35,740 nt of DNA from positions 4,157,870-4,193,609 of the forward strand of contig BFEA01000051.1 of assembly GCA_003427395.1 (NCBI GenBank), in the 5' to 3' direction. The translations under genes were made by a program, and so were the position numbers. Below, in pieces: positions 8,701 to 17,142 of the stretch. Each line of letters begins with the position of its first letter. Position 1 is the stretch's first letter. Below the pieces are notes generated by a model, which worked only from the letters and a program-made list of their open reading frames with translations, had not been told where the DNA came from and ran no database searches. Source of the stretch: Chara braunii (Eukaryota > Streptophyta > Charophyceae > Charales > Characeae).

Positions 8701-11378
8701 TTCCCAGCGGAACTATTCGAGCGAGGACCCGTATTAGCTGCGGCAAGCACGGCTCGCGGGATATTCTCCGAGATCACGGGAGCTTTCAGGCCGTCAGTAA
8801 AAAGCCGTTTTCCTTCCACGATGGGGCCCAACAACGCCACTTCGGCCCGGCGGCGTTCCTCTCCTGCGCCCGCACCCCCCCGTGCTGCCACCGGCGGCAA
8901 AGGGGTGGAGGAGGTGGCGCCAGCTGGCGTGCTCACCGTGGTCGGACTCGTTTCCATGGCGGCGGCATGTGACGACCCAGCGCCCACTGCCTCCTGCTCT
9001 TTATTAGGGTTAACATCTGACCCGGCCAACACAATCGCTTTCGAGACGGCATGATACTGTGCAGGCGTCGACAACAACCCCTCCCCTCCCCCCATCGCTT
9101 CTCCCCCTCCGTCCCCCTGCGAAGTGGAGGATTTGCTGTCCTTCGCTCCCGGGGGAGGGGGAGGCGGTGTCACTGCATCCATCAAATCTAGCGGCGGAGG
9201 GGACGAGGGGGTTGTCATGCTGCGCAGTGCTCGCACTCCAAGCCGCTCTGGGTCGAGGTCCCGGTGCAACCTTCCATCCGCCATGGTCTTCAGCTCCGCC
9301 TCGATTGACTTCGGCGACGGCATGAGGATATCTAATGTCTGCAGAATTTTTTTGGCCGTTTGACTCATTCGTGTGGGGGCTACGGCGAGTGTCGATCTCG
9401 ACATTCCTTCGTCCCTGGAGGCCAGGTTGCTCTCTCTTGTTGCCATTATAATCTCTCCCTCTCTCCCTCCTTCAGCCCTCCTTCCCAATGCCGCTCCAGC
9501 CGAGCTCCCTTCTCCCGCGTTCTGCTTCAGCCGTCGCAATGCTAGACTGTCCCTCGGAGTCAACGCCATGGACCTCCCAACAGCCACCCCACTTGTGCTT
9601 GGGGCCAATACTGGCACCACCGCCCGCTCATCTCTGTTGTCCCTTGGGGGAAGCTTCTGGCGCGTTCGCCGGATAGCGCTGCCGCCGGCGCTCCATCCGT
9701 CGTCCACTGCCGAGCTGCCACGTTTCAGTTGCTGCTCCCGCGCCGCCGCCGCCGCCGACGCACTCAAGGGGGTCCTCAGGGGGGTCCATCTCGCATTCAG
9801 GGGAGTAACCCTAGATGAGGAAGGCGCCCGCCTTCCATAGCTGCTGGGCCGATTCGACAGCGGAATGATACCCCACGAGGAGCGGATGGACGACGGCACG
9901 GGGGTGCGGAATCTGTCTTCCGCCGCCGCGGTGGGGAAAGCCCTCCAGGGCGTTCTGCGGGGGAAAATCCCGTGAGGAGAACCGTTCGCGCTGGGGCCCG
10001 CTTGCCCCCCCATCCGCTGTCGCTCTTCCTCCCCCCCCGCGACCCCCCCCACTGTCGCCACTTGTAAATCCCCCCCGCCCAAGCTTCCGCCGCCGCCGCC
10101 GCCACCGCCGCCTCCTCCTCTCCCCGCACTCCCACCTTGCTCGTCATCGTCATACTGACTTTCTCCCCCTCTTAGCCGCTGCTGCTCGGACTCGCTCACC
10201 TCCATCACCGCACGCTCTCCGTATCTCTCCCGGATATACATACGGGCAATATCGACGGGGGAGGAGTTCGACATGCCCGCGTGTGCGAGCTGCTGCTGAT
10301 CGGGATCCCTGTCAACTAAATCCCACGAGACGGCCCGGGCTCGGTCACTCTCTCTGCTCGTGTCCAAAAGCCTTCCAACGTCCAGAAATCTCTCCTCTTC
10401 CTCTCGCCTCCTTATCCCCCTTTCCCCCCTTCTGCCCGCCCCCTCCTCATCAGCCGCATCCCTCTCGTTGTCGACCAGCCTGGCCCGCAGAAGGCGGGTA
10501 ATGCGCTCAAACTCATCCCTAGTAATCCCTCGAGAGGTCTGACGATCGAGAAGCGCTTCCAAGTCCATGCGCTCCAGAGACAGCTGTTGTTCTACGTCCA
10601 CTCCGACCAGTTCCCCATGATGACCCCTTATATCCCTTGCATCTTCTTCCGCATCCTCTTCCGACGCTGCCGCCGCCGCCGCTGCCGCTGCCGCCTGGCG
10701 CATCGAGGGCGCGCCTCCAGCTGTTCTCCTCTCTCTTGGATCCTCTGCATCCTCTATCGAAGCCGCCGGCTCCCGGGAAGGCACCGCCGCGCTTCTCCTC
10801 TCCCTTTGATCCGCGCCGTCCTCCTCCGACGGCGCCGTTTCCCGCGAAGGCGCGGCAGTCCTGTCGTCATCGGAGGTACCCTCGCTGTACTCAAGACGTT
10901 GAGTGCCATCTTCACTTCTCCCGCCAAAAAACCATCGCCGTCCCGTCGCAAGGTAGGCCGTGCTGCTCGCCAGATCCTTAATCTTCGACCCCAGCCCGCG
11001 CACCCATCCGCCCGAGCTCCGCACGTCAACGCCATTCAATCCGCCGCCTCCTCCCGCCAAACCATCGCTTTCCCGCTCCCGCGCAGCCGTAGCATGCTCG
11101 CTACCTCCGCCGCTTGAACTTTTGCCGCCGGACCCGCCAATTCCGCCTCCGCCGCCGCCGCGACCAACAAGCGCAGCTCCCGCCCCTGGGAGTCGACTTA
11201 CCGGCGGCCTGGAGTAGGGCGTCAACGTGCGGATAGAAGAATGGCGCTTACCTCGATAGGCTTTCCCCCCCCCACCACCACCACCTCCCCCTCCGCCCAT
11301 GTCCCCCTCCTCACCATAGCCGTTATCTTCCCTGTCCATTCCGCTAGATCCTGCTTCGTCCCGCCAACCCCCATCCAT
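5706..11378 (-). CDS. NUP1: NUP1/Nup136-like FG-repeat nucleoporin
   Basis: This is one open frame of about 1,890 codons. The chosen start, MDGGWRDEAG, has G at -3 and +4; the frame stays open further upstream only because it crosses a CT array and an assembly gap. Near the N-terminus, after a glycine run, residues 42-62 carry a basic stretch with TPYSRPP (53-59), like the basic TPYDRPP-type motif of plant NUP1. Residues 125-151 (from WVRGLGSKIKDLAS) fit the amphipathic segment that follows it in that family. The middle is low-complexity A/S/G/E sequence. The last 550 or so residues hold about 27 FG dipeptides, many as F-x-FG (FVFGG, FTFGA, FLFGS), the hallmark of nuclear-basket nucleoporins that bind transport receptors. 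The C-terminus is basic (RRIVKAKRPGKR). It is longer than land-plant relatives, which are near 1,100-1,300 residues. Introns are not excluded: GTAAGC and GTAAGT donor-like sites lie at 11,251 and 11,201. A C-run of about 20 bases at 6,112-6,131 sits in coding sequence and is prone to sequencing error. Confidence 0.78.
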   Translation of the reverse strand: MDGGWRDEAGSSGMDREDNGYGEEGDMGGGGGGGGGGGKAYRGKRHSSIRTLTPYSRPPVSRLPGAGAALVGRGGGGGGIGGSGGKSSSGGGSEHATAARERESDGLAGGGGGLNGVDVRSSGGWVRGLGSKIKDLASSTAYLATGRRWFFGGRSEDGTQRLEYSEGTSDDDRTAAPSRETAPSEEDGADQRERRSAAVPSREPAASIEDAEDPRERRTAGGAPSMRQAAAAAAAAAASEEDAEEDARDIRGHHGELVGVDVEQQLSLERMDLEALLDRQTSRGITRDEFERITRLLRARLVDNERDAADEEGAGRRGERGIRRREEEERFLDVGRLLDTSRESDRARAVSWDLVDRDPDQQQLAHAGMSNSSPVDIARMYIRERYGERAVMEVSESEQQRLRGGESQYDDDEQGGSAGRGGGGGGGGGGGSLGGGDLQVATVGGVAGGEEERQRMGGQAGPSANGSPHGIFPRRTPWRAFPTAAAEDRFRTPVPSSIRSSWGIIPLSNRPSSYGRRAPSSSRVTPLNARWTPLRTPLSASAAAAAREQQLKRGSSAVDDGWSAGGSAIRRTRQKLPPRDNRDERAVVPVLAPSTSGVAVGRSMALTPRDSLALRRLKQNAGEGSSAGAALGRRAEGGREGEIIMATRESNLASRDEGMSRSTLAVAPTRMSQTAKKILQTLDILMPSPKSIEAELKTMADGRLHRDLDPERLGVRALRSMTTPSSPPPLDLMDAVTPPPPPPGAKDSKSSTSQGDGGGEAMGGGEGLLSTPAQYHAVSKAIVLAGSDVNPNKEQEAVGAGSSHAAAMETSPTTVSTPAGATSSTPLPPVAARGGAGAGEERRRAEVALLGPIVEGKRLFTDGLKAPVISENIPRAVLAAANTGPRSNSSAGKSGGGRPTGRGGGFRMSAVSEDEDGEDGNEMAPSRLAAEVATKSAHMLAEPLRSKWEGAGSPFAAAVVAGGSATGSAVASSTAFGSVTVSASMTSFAGVKTTAAVTGGGGGGKKSAGFTFPATDAAAAAGKGGSSAQDVPASPRRMPIAASATGAAAGGQANQRGGAGGVAATAEREQDSAAAAEPPAGRCTFSSANAKDRLVFSAVPGADQQQQAGDFCSTPKFTFASKQQQEASSAGATAQKLVENMAEGGGGGGQSSLSRPPPAKDMEPSSFPVAPGGLFPFASGTASSYSAAAAGIFGATPQSAPARLAVGAGVAKGAGQVSGSAVGFAEEQKAKGSSLQGDEQTDKEPSSKCLKPAMAGSSPFSAAAAAPTTPQSSLLSFLQANSDTGAGGATSQGVGGEGMPAAGSAAMHGASASAAAGAGGGGAMVPSSSLSSASAASSLFGSTFATKPGAAFGAGSYAATASLFTFGSATAVSSAPMTFGSAVGEAGGVSGAQGQKRQATTAQTSGAAEVSLLASSSSSAGAAAVLAASPLFGQVVAPPSGAGSASVGGTTNGNLTAAAAAAAAAPSLFGGGMAAGGLGSSAAAAATAPGLTSSASGFKFGAGSSGAGVFGGSAGGGGGGGGMLFGSTGGAAGVSSTSSAASSLFGSAPAAPAFGGAAPSGAPAFGSAGFGAPPAVPPPSAAHVTPSPFGGFGATTPSSVIGPSSSSTSAFVFGGGTTSSASGLASSSGFAFGVSSSSSGMVGASSPAPAPFTFGAPSASAPSGGTFLFGSTTSASSSAGSGLSSSGLSAAGAFGFGGASGAQSATPSSGHYGSSGTSAAAGFGGMPFGGSSTPAAFGQGVGGVNSAPTGGGGGGGGVGLVANDANIMEENMSDEPPNAGVASAAPPPTPSIFGSSVPAPSSAGFVFGSTASAAPSAGPFVFGGGQQATVAPNPFSTSNPFASSGAAPAPSSQGGGLDFGGSTPGFSMGAGDPAPSRRIVKAKRPGKRGK

Positions 11379-11385
11379 GACGCTT

Positions 11386-11394
11386 TTTCCCGCC
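11386..11394. promoter_or_regulatory. E2F-like site just upstream of NUP1 start
   Basis: TTTCCCGCC (GGCGGGAAA on the coding strand) lies about 8 bases before the chosen ATG. It matches the E2F/DP consensus. At this position it would be in the 5' UTR. Exact copies at 5,222, 5,249 and 5,527 show that the word recurs locally, so function is only a possibility. Confidence 0.25.
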
Positions 11395-11429
11395 ACCGCT
11401 AACAATCCTCGAAACGTCTCTTCGCCGCT

Positions 11430-11573
11430 CTCTCTCTCTCTCTCTCTCTCTNNNNNNNNNNNNNNNNNNNNNNNNNNNNNNNNNNNNNNNNNNNNNNNNN
11501 NNNNNNNNNNNNNNNNNNNNNNNNNNNNNNNNNNNNNNNNNNNNNNNNNNNNNNNNNNNNNNNNNNNNNNNNN
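11430..11573. repeat. CT array with 122-base assembly gap
   Basis: A CT run at 11,430-11,451 leads into unresolved bases 11,452-11,573. It lies in the expected 5' leader of the nucleoporin gene, where it reads GA on the coding strand. GA/CT arrays are common in plant 5' leaders. The array probably caused the gap. Confidence 0.9.
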
Positions 11574-12320
11574 CCCGCCTCTTCCTCCTCCTCTCCGACA
11601 ACGGACTCCTCCTCCCGTCTGCCTCTGTCTCACACACGCACAAGCACACCCCTGCCTCGTCTCCCGCCTAACCCTCTCTCCCTTCCTCTCTCCTTCCCGC
11701 CCCCTCTCTTTCCTCTCCACCTCTCCTCCTCTCTCTCTCTCTCCCTTCGCTCATTTCCCCCGCAAGCGCTGTTTGTGCGCGTTACCTTCCCCCTCAGCGC
11801 GCGTTCGCATGGTGTCCGAGTGAGGAGGCTCTGCATTGCACGGGGTTCTCGATGTGCGGGTCACACGAGGATAGGATGGAGCTGTCAGCCAGAAAGAAAA
11901 CGGGTGTCCAAAGGGCCTGCCTCCTCGCCGCACCACTCTCGAAATGTGAAAACGACAAAACTATCGCGCGCGTGTATCTCTCCGCGCTCTACCAGAAAAG
12001 TGCGTCCTCCATTTCGCACATTTGGCCCCACAAGCGCGGCTGGTCCCAATCCCCCAACGCCGTACCGCCGTAAGCGCAGCGTATTCCCGCCCGCCTACCG
12101 CCGTCGAGTCGCCCGCCGACCGAAAATGCCACAATTGTCAGAAGCGGGGAACCGCCCTTTCGAGCAGACCGAAGGACCCCGCCGCACCACACACCAAATC
12201 TGCCCAACGATAACGCATCTTCCGCTAGATCCTGGAATCATACATCGCCATAATTCTTGTCGTTTCTGCGTTCCGCGAGCGGTGCGGCAAGGCCCAAAAG
12301 AGCCTCCGACCGGTAGGCCG
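11574..12320. other. Upstream flank of NUP1, no supported gene
   Basis: The first 180 bases are pyrimidine-rich (CT and CCTCC blocks), consistent with leader or promoter of the minus-strand nucleoporin gene. From about 11,760 the sequence is GC-rich and CpG-rich. Plus-strand frames here (for example 11,775-12,632) are long mainly because of composition and the downstream minisatellite, and have no recognisable domain. I find no clear TATA box. Confidence 0.45.
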
Positions 12321-12600
12321 CCCCTCACTCCCGCACCGAAGCCAAAGTATTCCGCGCCAGTGCCGCGCAAGTTTCCGCCCCTCACACCCGCACCAAAGCC
12401 AAAGTATTCCGCGCCGTTGCCGCGCCGCTGCCGAGCCTCTGCCGCGCAAGTTTCCGCCCCTCACTCCCGCACCAAAGCCGAAGTATTCCGCGCCAGTGCC
12501 GTGCAAGTTTCCGCCCCTCACTCCCGCACCGAAGCTGAAGTATGCCGTACCGTTGCCGACCCTCTGCCGCGCAAGTTTCCGCCCCTGACTCCGAAGGCAA
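12321..12600 (+). repeat. 57-bp GC-rich minisatellite
   Basis: Units beginning CCCCTCACTCCCGCACC and containing AAGTATTCCGCGCC start at 12,321, 12,378, 12,457, 12,514 and (partial) 12,582. Spacings are 57, 79, 57 and 68 bases; the longer ones contain an added CCGCGCC...CCTCTG segment. The spacings are not all multiples of three, so the protein-like repeat switches frame between units. That argues against a coding repeat. Confidence 0.9.
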
Positions 12601-12689
12601 TCGATACGGAATGGCGCCCCTGCGGTGAGTGACATGACAGGAAAACGATATCTTATTATTCTTTTTCCGTTCATCTGTTTCCTCTCGTC

Positions 12690-12775
12690 GATTCGAACCC
12701 GGGCCTATATATCAACAGTTGATGGGTGTGCCAGCGGGTCTACCGGCAATAGGCCCGTCTGTAGTCCCGCTGGTG
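12690..12775 (-). other. tRNA-like (SINE-like) sequence with hairpin
   Basis: On the minus strand a good B-box-like GGTTCGAATC lies at 12,690-12,699. A weaker A-box-like TAGACCCGCTGG starts at 12,742, 44 bases away, the spacing found in tRNAs. The arms do not pair well enough for a real tRNA, so a decayed tRNA-derived SINE is more likely. Overlapping it, 12,731-12,743 and 12,761-12,773 form a 13-base inverted repeat with one mismatch (CCAGCGGG...CCCGCTGG). Confidence 0.35.
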
Positions 12776-12844
12776 GACCGATATCTTTTCAGTTGGCGAA
12801 TGCGCGAATAAAGCGCAATCTTGTCCTCGTCCCTTCGGTCGCCC

Positions 12845-13060
12845 CTACCCAATCTTTCCGCCCCCGGCTACCTACCGTAGTAGTAGTAGTAGTACCTTTT
12901 TTTTTCTTTTTTTTTTTTGGGTAGTAGTAGTTCCGCGCCCCCGAGCAGCTCCACGCCATGGACGACCTGCGCCCCCCTAGTTCCGCTTCAAGCTACCAGC
13001 CCCGCGCCCCCGACTACTTCCGCCCCCGCCTAGTTCCCCTCACGTTCTTCCGCAGCCTCG
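12845..13060. repeat. GC-rich repeated CCGCGCCCCCGA tract with TAG and poly-T runs
   Basis: The words TTCCGC and CGCCCCCG recur at irregular spacing through this tract. In the middle, two TAG trinucleotide runs (about 12,878-12,893 and 12,921-12,930) flank a T-rich run (12,897-12,918). No coding frame is convincing. Confidence 0.55.
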
Positions 13061-13860
13061 GGTCCGCCCACAAAATCGAGCGCGGCAGCACAAAACACAT
13101 CCAGATCCGGGGGATTGCTCCAAACCTCCTCTTTGCTTTGCTACCGTAGTGAGACATCGCCCCAGGAGAAATGAGAAGCGGGCTATTTATTTATTTATTT
13201 AGAGACTTGGGACATCGCCGCAACCCACGAACCCACGTTCTCCGTACCTGGCCGTAGATCTTCGGGATCCACGGTCAGCAGCGAACAACGGGGCTGAAAC
13301 GGGACTCCACCCCACCCCGGGGGTTGACAGGCGAACCACCAACGGAACATATGGGGCGAGGAGCGAGGACTGGATTTAACGCCTCAATCTGGACGTTCTT
13401 GTGAGAGGTGCAGAGAATAACGGTTGGTCTGCTTCTCTGCATCTCTGCATCCCTTCGTAAATCATGTCCACATTCAGGCACATAATCCTCCCCCACGTTG
13501 CGCTGGATACTCCCGACCAGAAATCGCAGGCCCGCTAGCCGCTGTTATAGCCGTACCGTATTTGATTGATGTAAGCCTTGGGCACTGGGCCCATTTGTAG
13601 CCGCAAAGCCAGTCAGGTTTTTTGGGCTGGGCTACCCTAGAGGAAAGGTGGCACTGAAGGCTGTGGTGCTATGCGATTCAGGAGTGCGTTTTATACCCCT
13701 GAATCATGTTTGTTTTTTTCTTCCGCCCTTTGGACGTACTGTTTGTCCACATTCAGTTCCAAAGGGTTGTGAATTTGCTGGGGCCCCAATTCAAATTGTC
13801 TACCCATGCATGCGGGGAACGCAGCCCTAAGGTAGCCAAATCAATGAGACTAAGAGCTAA

Positions 13861-13865
<5 letters not shown>
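13061..13865. other. Intergenic, no supported gene
   Basis: Mixed sequence without a recognisable gene. An ATTT run lies at about 13,180-13,200. Near 13,251 is a GTAGATCTTCGGGATCCACGG segment related to motifs at 3,751 and 4,020. Frames are short and unrecognised. Confidence 0.5.

Positions 13866-13912
<47 letters not shown>
13866..13912. repeat. (GA)n microsatellite
   Basis: About 47 bases of uninterrupted GA, on the plus strand, unlike the CT orientation of the arrays to its left. Confidence 0.95.
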
Positions 13913-13916
<4 letters not shown>

Positions 13917-14275
13917 AATGGCAAATATGGGTCAAATTGCGGCCGCGATCTATTTTGCAGTTGGAATGATTTTTTTAAATTTATTGGCCCAGGTATGGCT
14001 GAGTGGCAAAAATGGAAAACGTGCCGAATCGGTGCGACGATTATTTCGCAGTGTAAATGATTTTTTTTAAATGTTATATTATTATTTCTGGAAAGAACAC
14101 GACCTCATTTATGGATTCTCAAAATTTCAGATTTTTGTGCATGTTCGTTCAAGCACAGAAAATCGCCAAAGTTGACTCTTGCAAAACGCCTATTTCGTTG
14201 TGCCTGACCTCCCTGTTTTGAGAAGACGGGGCTCAATGCCTGGGCCTGAGGACCCTTTTGCAGTTCACATGGCCT
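13913..14275. other. Intergenic, no supported gene
   Basis: AT-richer sequence with short T-runs. Two segments resemble each other: ATTTTGCAGTTGGAATGATTTTTTTAA near 13,950 and ATTTCGCAGTGTAAATGATTTTTTTTAA near 14,042, each preceded by a GGCAAA...TGGG-like stretch. This suggests a degenerate duplication of about 90 bases. Confidence 0.4.
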
Positions 14276-14373
14276 CACTTCTTTTTGGGGTCCGCTTCTA
14301 CCCGGGGTCCGGTCCAACGCCCCCCACTTCTTTTTGGGGTCCACTTTCACCCGAGGACCGGTCCTTCCTTTTT
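14276..14373 (+). repeat. 49-bp tandem duplication
   Basis: Units start at 14,276 and 14,325 with the shared opening CACTTCTTTTTGGGGTCC and both end near ACCGGTCC-like sequence. They differ at several bases, so the duplication is older than those at 2,186 and 5,218. Confidence 0.8.
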
Positions 14374-14997
<624 letters not shown>

Positions 14998-15008
14998 TGT
15001 TGTTGGTG

Positions 15009-15330
15009 TTGCCTTGCACTTCACTGCTCCGCTGTCGTGCTGCTCATCCGTCGGTCGTGCCTTCCATGTTTGCTGCTTGTGTGCCCTGTAAGTTGGTTGC
15101 CTTGTTGCTAGTGCCTTGTGCTCCACTCCACGGTTGCCGACCTGCTGGTCCGCTCACCCTGTCATCCCCTGCTGTGTTGTTGTCTTGCTTGTGTTGTCTT
15201 GTGCTCCACTTCACGGTTTCCGCGCTGAATGCCCTGCGTGCTATGTCATTCCTTGCAGTCGTTTTTGGCGTTGTGCAACCGTGTTGCCTCTATTGTGTTG
15301 CCTGGTGCTCCACAGGGTTGCTGCCCGCTG
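15009..15330 (+). repeat. Degenerate ~95-bp tandem repeat
   Basis: A module like TGCCTTGTGCTCCACTTCAC followed by GGTTGCCG starts near 15,010, 15,112, 15,196 and 15,300, a spacing of about 85-100 bases. The copies have diverged. The G+T-rich plus strand keeps several frames open by chance; none shows a domain. Confidence 0.6.
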
Positions 15331-16017
15331 TTATGTTCAGCTTGGGGACAGTCTGCCTTCAACAAGGGTCAAAGGGTTCATGACCCGAACCATCAAATAC
15401 GGAGATTCCGCAAATTGTCGAGGGTTCAGTCTTCTGATGAGTCGGTGCAACTCCGCCAAAACAATCTTTTTATTATCAGTTTTTTTTTTTTTTTCAATAT
15501 TTGTCTTTTCATCTACTGTTGTTGCTTTTGCTGACTTGCGTTGTCTATCTCCCTACTCGCCTCGCCTTTCCCCTCTGGCCTATGTCTATGTCTTCCGTGG
15601 GTGCGACTTGTATCTTTGTTTATTGTCTTTGCCTTTTCCTATGTGTTGTTGTGCCCGCCCACCTTCCCCGTGCCCTCCAGCCTATGTGTTTTGTTGTTGC
15701 TTATAATTTATGTGTCTTGTATGTCTCCTCGGTGTGCATTACCAATTGTTTTGCTCCTCTTTGCCCCCTCCCCATGTTCTAGTCTGATTGGTTTCAACAG
15801 TAGGGCATTCAGCTTCTCTTTGTTTGCTTGTTTTTGTCATGCCATATGAAGTGGACGATTTATTTTTCAATATATTGCTTGATGTGCTTTTCTGCACAAC
15901 TCGCCACGTTTGTTCACGTGGGGGTTTAGTAACAATACTACAAACTTTTCGCGGAAATTTTGGCTCAGCCCACTAAAGGGGGTGATATGAGCGTCCCCAT
16001 ATAGATGACAAAATGCT
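15331..16017. other. Intergenic, no supported gene
   Basis: T-rich sequence including a T-run at 15,480-15,494. Frames read as hydrophobic F/L/C-rich low-quality protein because of the T and C bias. No domain is recognised and I do not call a gene. Confidence 0.45.
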
Positions 16018-16080
16018 CTTGTCTATTAGTGGGGAGGGACACCTGCTGGAAACCGGGTCCAGTGTCTCATGAACATTGTG
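16018..16080 (+). repeat. Dispersed repeat, copy A
   Basis: The segment around TGGGGAGGGACACCTGCTGG, followed by AAACCGGGTCCAGTGTCTCATGAA-like sequence, is closely similar to 26,820-26,880 in the same orientation. The two loci are about 10.8 kb apart, so this is an interspersed element of unknown class. Confidence 0.7.
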
Positions 16081-16324
16081 AATAAAGCACCAGTCGGGAC
16101 CCCCCACACACATACTCTTGGAGTTGTGTATAGCAAATATGACAAACATAGATAAAGCATGATCACTGCCTTACCCTTCCCCAACCACAACAACAAACAA
16201 AGGGACTACACACCCATGCCCTCACAGTAAGTCAATACATGAAGGGTCACATTGTTGACAAAGGCCGACTATAACTCTACAGAGTGGGGCTTAGAAACAG
16301 GCCTACTACCCGGTAGTAGGAAAA

Positions 16325-16375
16325 GACTAGCCCAGTTGATAAGGCACTCAACAGGGCGTGCGTTTAACTCTCATT
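16325..16375 (+). other. Weak tRNA-like sequence
   Basis: TAGCCCAGTTGATAAGGC at 16,328-16,345 is a good A-box/D-arm-like sequence. A weak B-box-like GTTTAACTC follows at 16,362, closer than in a true tRNA. It lies about 120 bases upstream of a better tRNA-like sequence. Confidence 0.35.
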
Positions 16376-16445
16376 GCCCCTACGATAATCTATGTGGCAT
16401 GCTTGACGTCTTACCTTCACGACATCCAGTCGGTGAGAAAGTACA

Positions 16446-16510
16446 TGGTAGCTTAGTGGGTAGAACTCGGGCGTTGCAACATGGAGGTTGCATGTTCGAT
16501 TTTGTTGGCC
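16446..16510 (+). other. tRNA-derived SINE-like head
   Basis: The A-box-like TAGCTTAGTGGG starts at 16,449 and the B-box-like GTTCGAT starts at 16,494. The spacing of 45 bases is that of a tRNA. The anticodon and T stems pair poorly, so a functional tRNA is unlikely. An RNA polymerase III-promoted SINE head or tRNA pseudogene fits better. Confidence 0.5.
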
Positions 16511-16560
16511 CTCTGTCTCCCCTGTGCATGATTAGTTGGTGCAACCGTCTTCACCTGAAA

Positions 16561-17090
16561 ATAACGCTCATACGTTGTATACGAATATAGCACCCGGCAG
16601 ATGTTACATTCAGTAAATGGGTGGCAACTTCGGTGGCCCCATCCCCCCCCCAAAAAATAAAAATCCAAAATTTATGTTTAAAAAATATGTGGTCTAGAAT
16701 TGCAATGCCACCAACTTTTGGCTGAGGGTCATTTCAAAATTCTTTATAAATTCGAGGGGGAAAAAAAAAAAAACACAAACCAAAACATACCCTTTGGAAG
16801 TTGAAACCCCTTTCAACTCCATGTATACGCCCATTCCCTCACTTTGAAACCCATGTAATCTCCCTCTACAAGGCCCTCTGCCCACGGGACATTCAAATAT
16901 AACACCCAGGCGTTATATTCGAAGGGGTATTCTATTCGGGAAAAAATGAATAAAAACAAAAATATGAATTCTTTAAGGTAAGTTGAATATAACGCCCGGG
17001 CGTTATTTTCGGGTAAAAACGATAGTTTGACACCCCACGTACTTGTCATGCAGTCTAGAACAACATATAACAGTCCAGGTGTTATAATAG
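16561..17090. repeat. Family of AT..CCCGGG..AT palindromes
   Basis: A perfect 18-base palindrome, ATAACGCCCGGGCGTTAT, lies at 16,989-17,006. Related imperfect palindromes occur at about 16,899-16,916 (ATAACACCCAGGCGTTAT), 17,067-17,085 (ATAACAGTCCAGGTGTTAT) and, more degenerate, 16,561-16,600. Several are flanked by GAATAT or TATTC, extending the inverted symmetry. They lie among tRNA-like sequences. Confidence 0.75.
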
Positions 17091-17142
17091 CTCAATAGAT
17101 TTAAGTTAGGTGTTGTCTCGTCGAGGTTCGAGTTCAAATTTG
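17086..17142 (+). other. tRNA-derived SINE-like head
   Basis: The A-box-like TAGCTCAATAGAT starts at 17,088, directly after a palindrome copy. The B-box-like GTTCAAAT starts at 17,132, 44 bases downstream, as in tRNAs. The structure is otherwise degenerate, so this is a SINE-like or pseudogene sequence. Confidence 0.45.

Noticed and set aside
8113-9054. A 313-codon plus-strand frame
   Set aside because: Antisense shadow of the nucleoporin coding region, with alanine- and proline-rich composition only.
11379-11720. An upstream start for the nucleoporin at 11,720
   Set aside because: It would add a CT-array and gap-encoded stretch plus an E/R/G-rich leader. MDGG at 11,378 has a good start context, and the family motifs begin soon after it.
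11775-12632. A 285-codon plus-strand frame upstream of NUP1
   Set aside because: Its last third is the minisatellite, whose units change phase, and the rest has no recognisable domain.
16446-16510. A functional tRNA gene
   Set aside because: A and B boxes are well spaced, but the anticodon and T stems do not pair, so a SINE-like head or pseudogene is the better reading.
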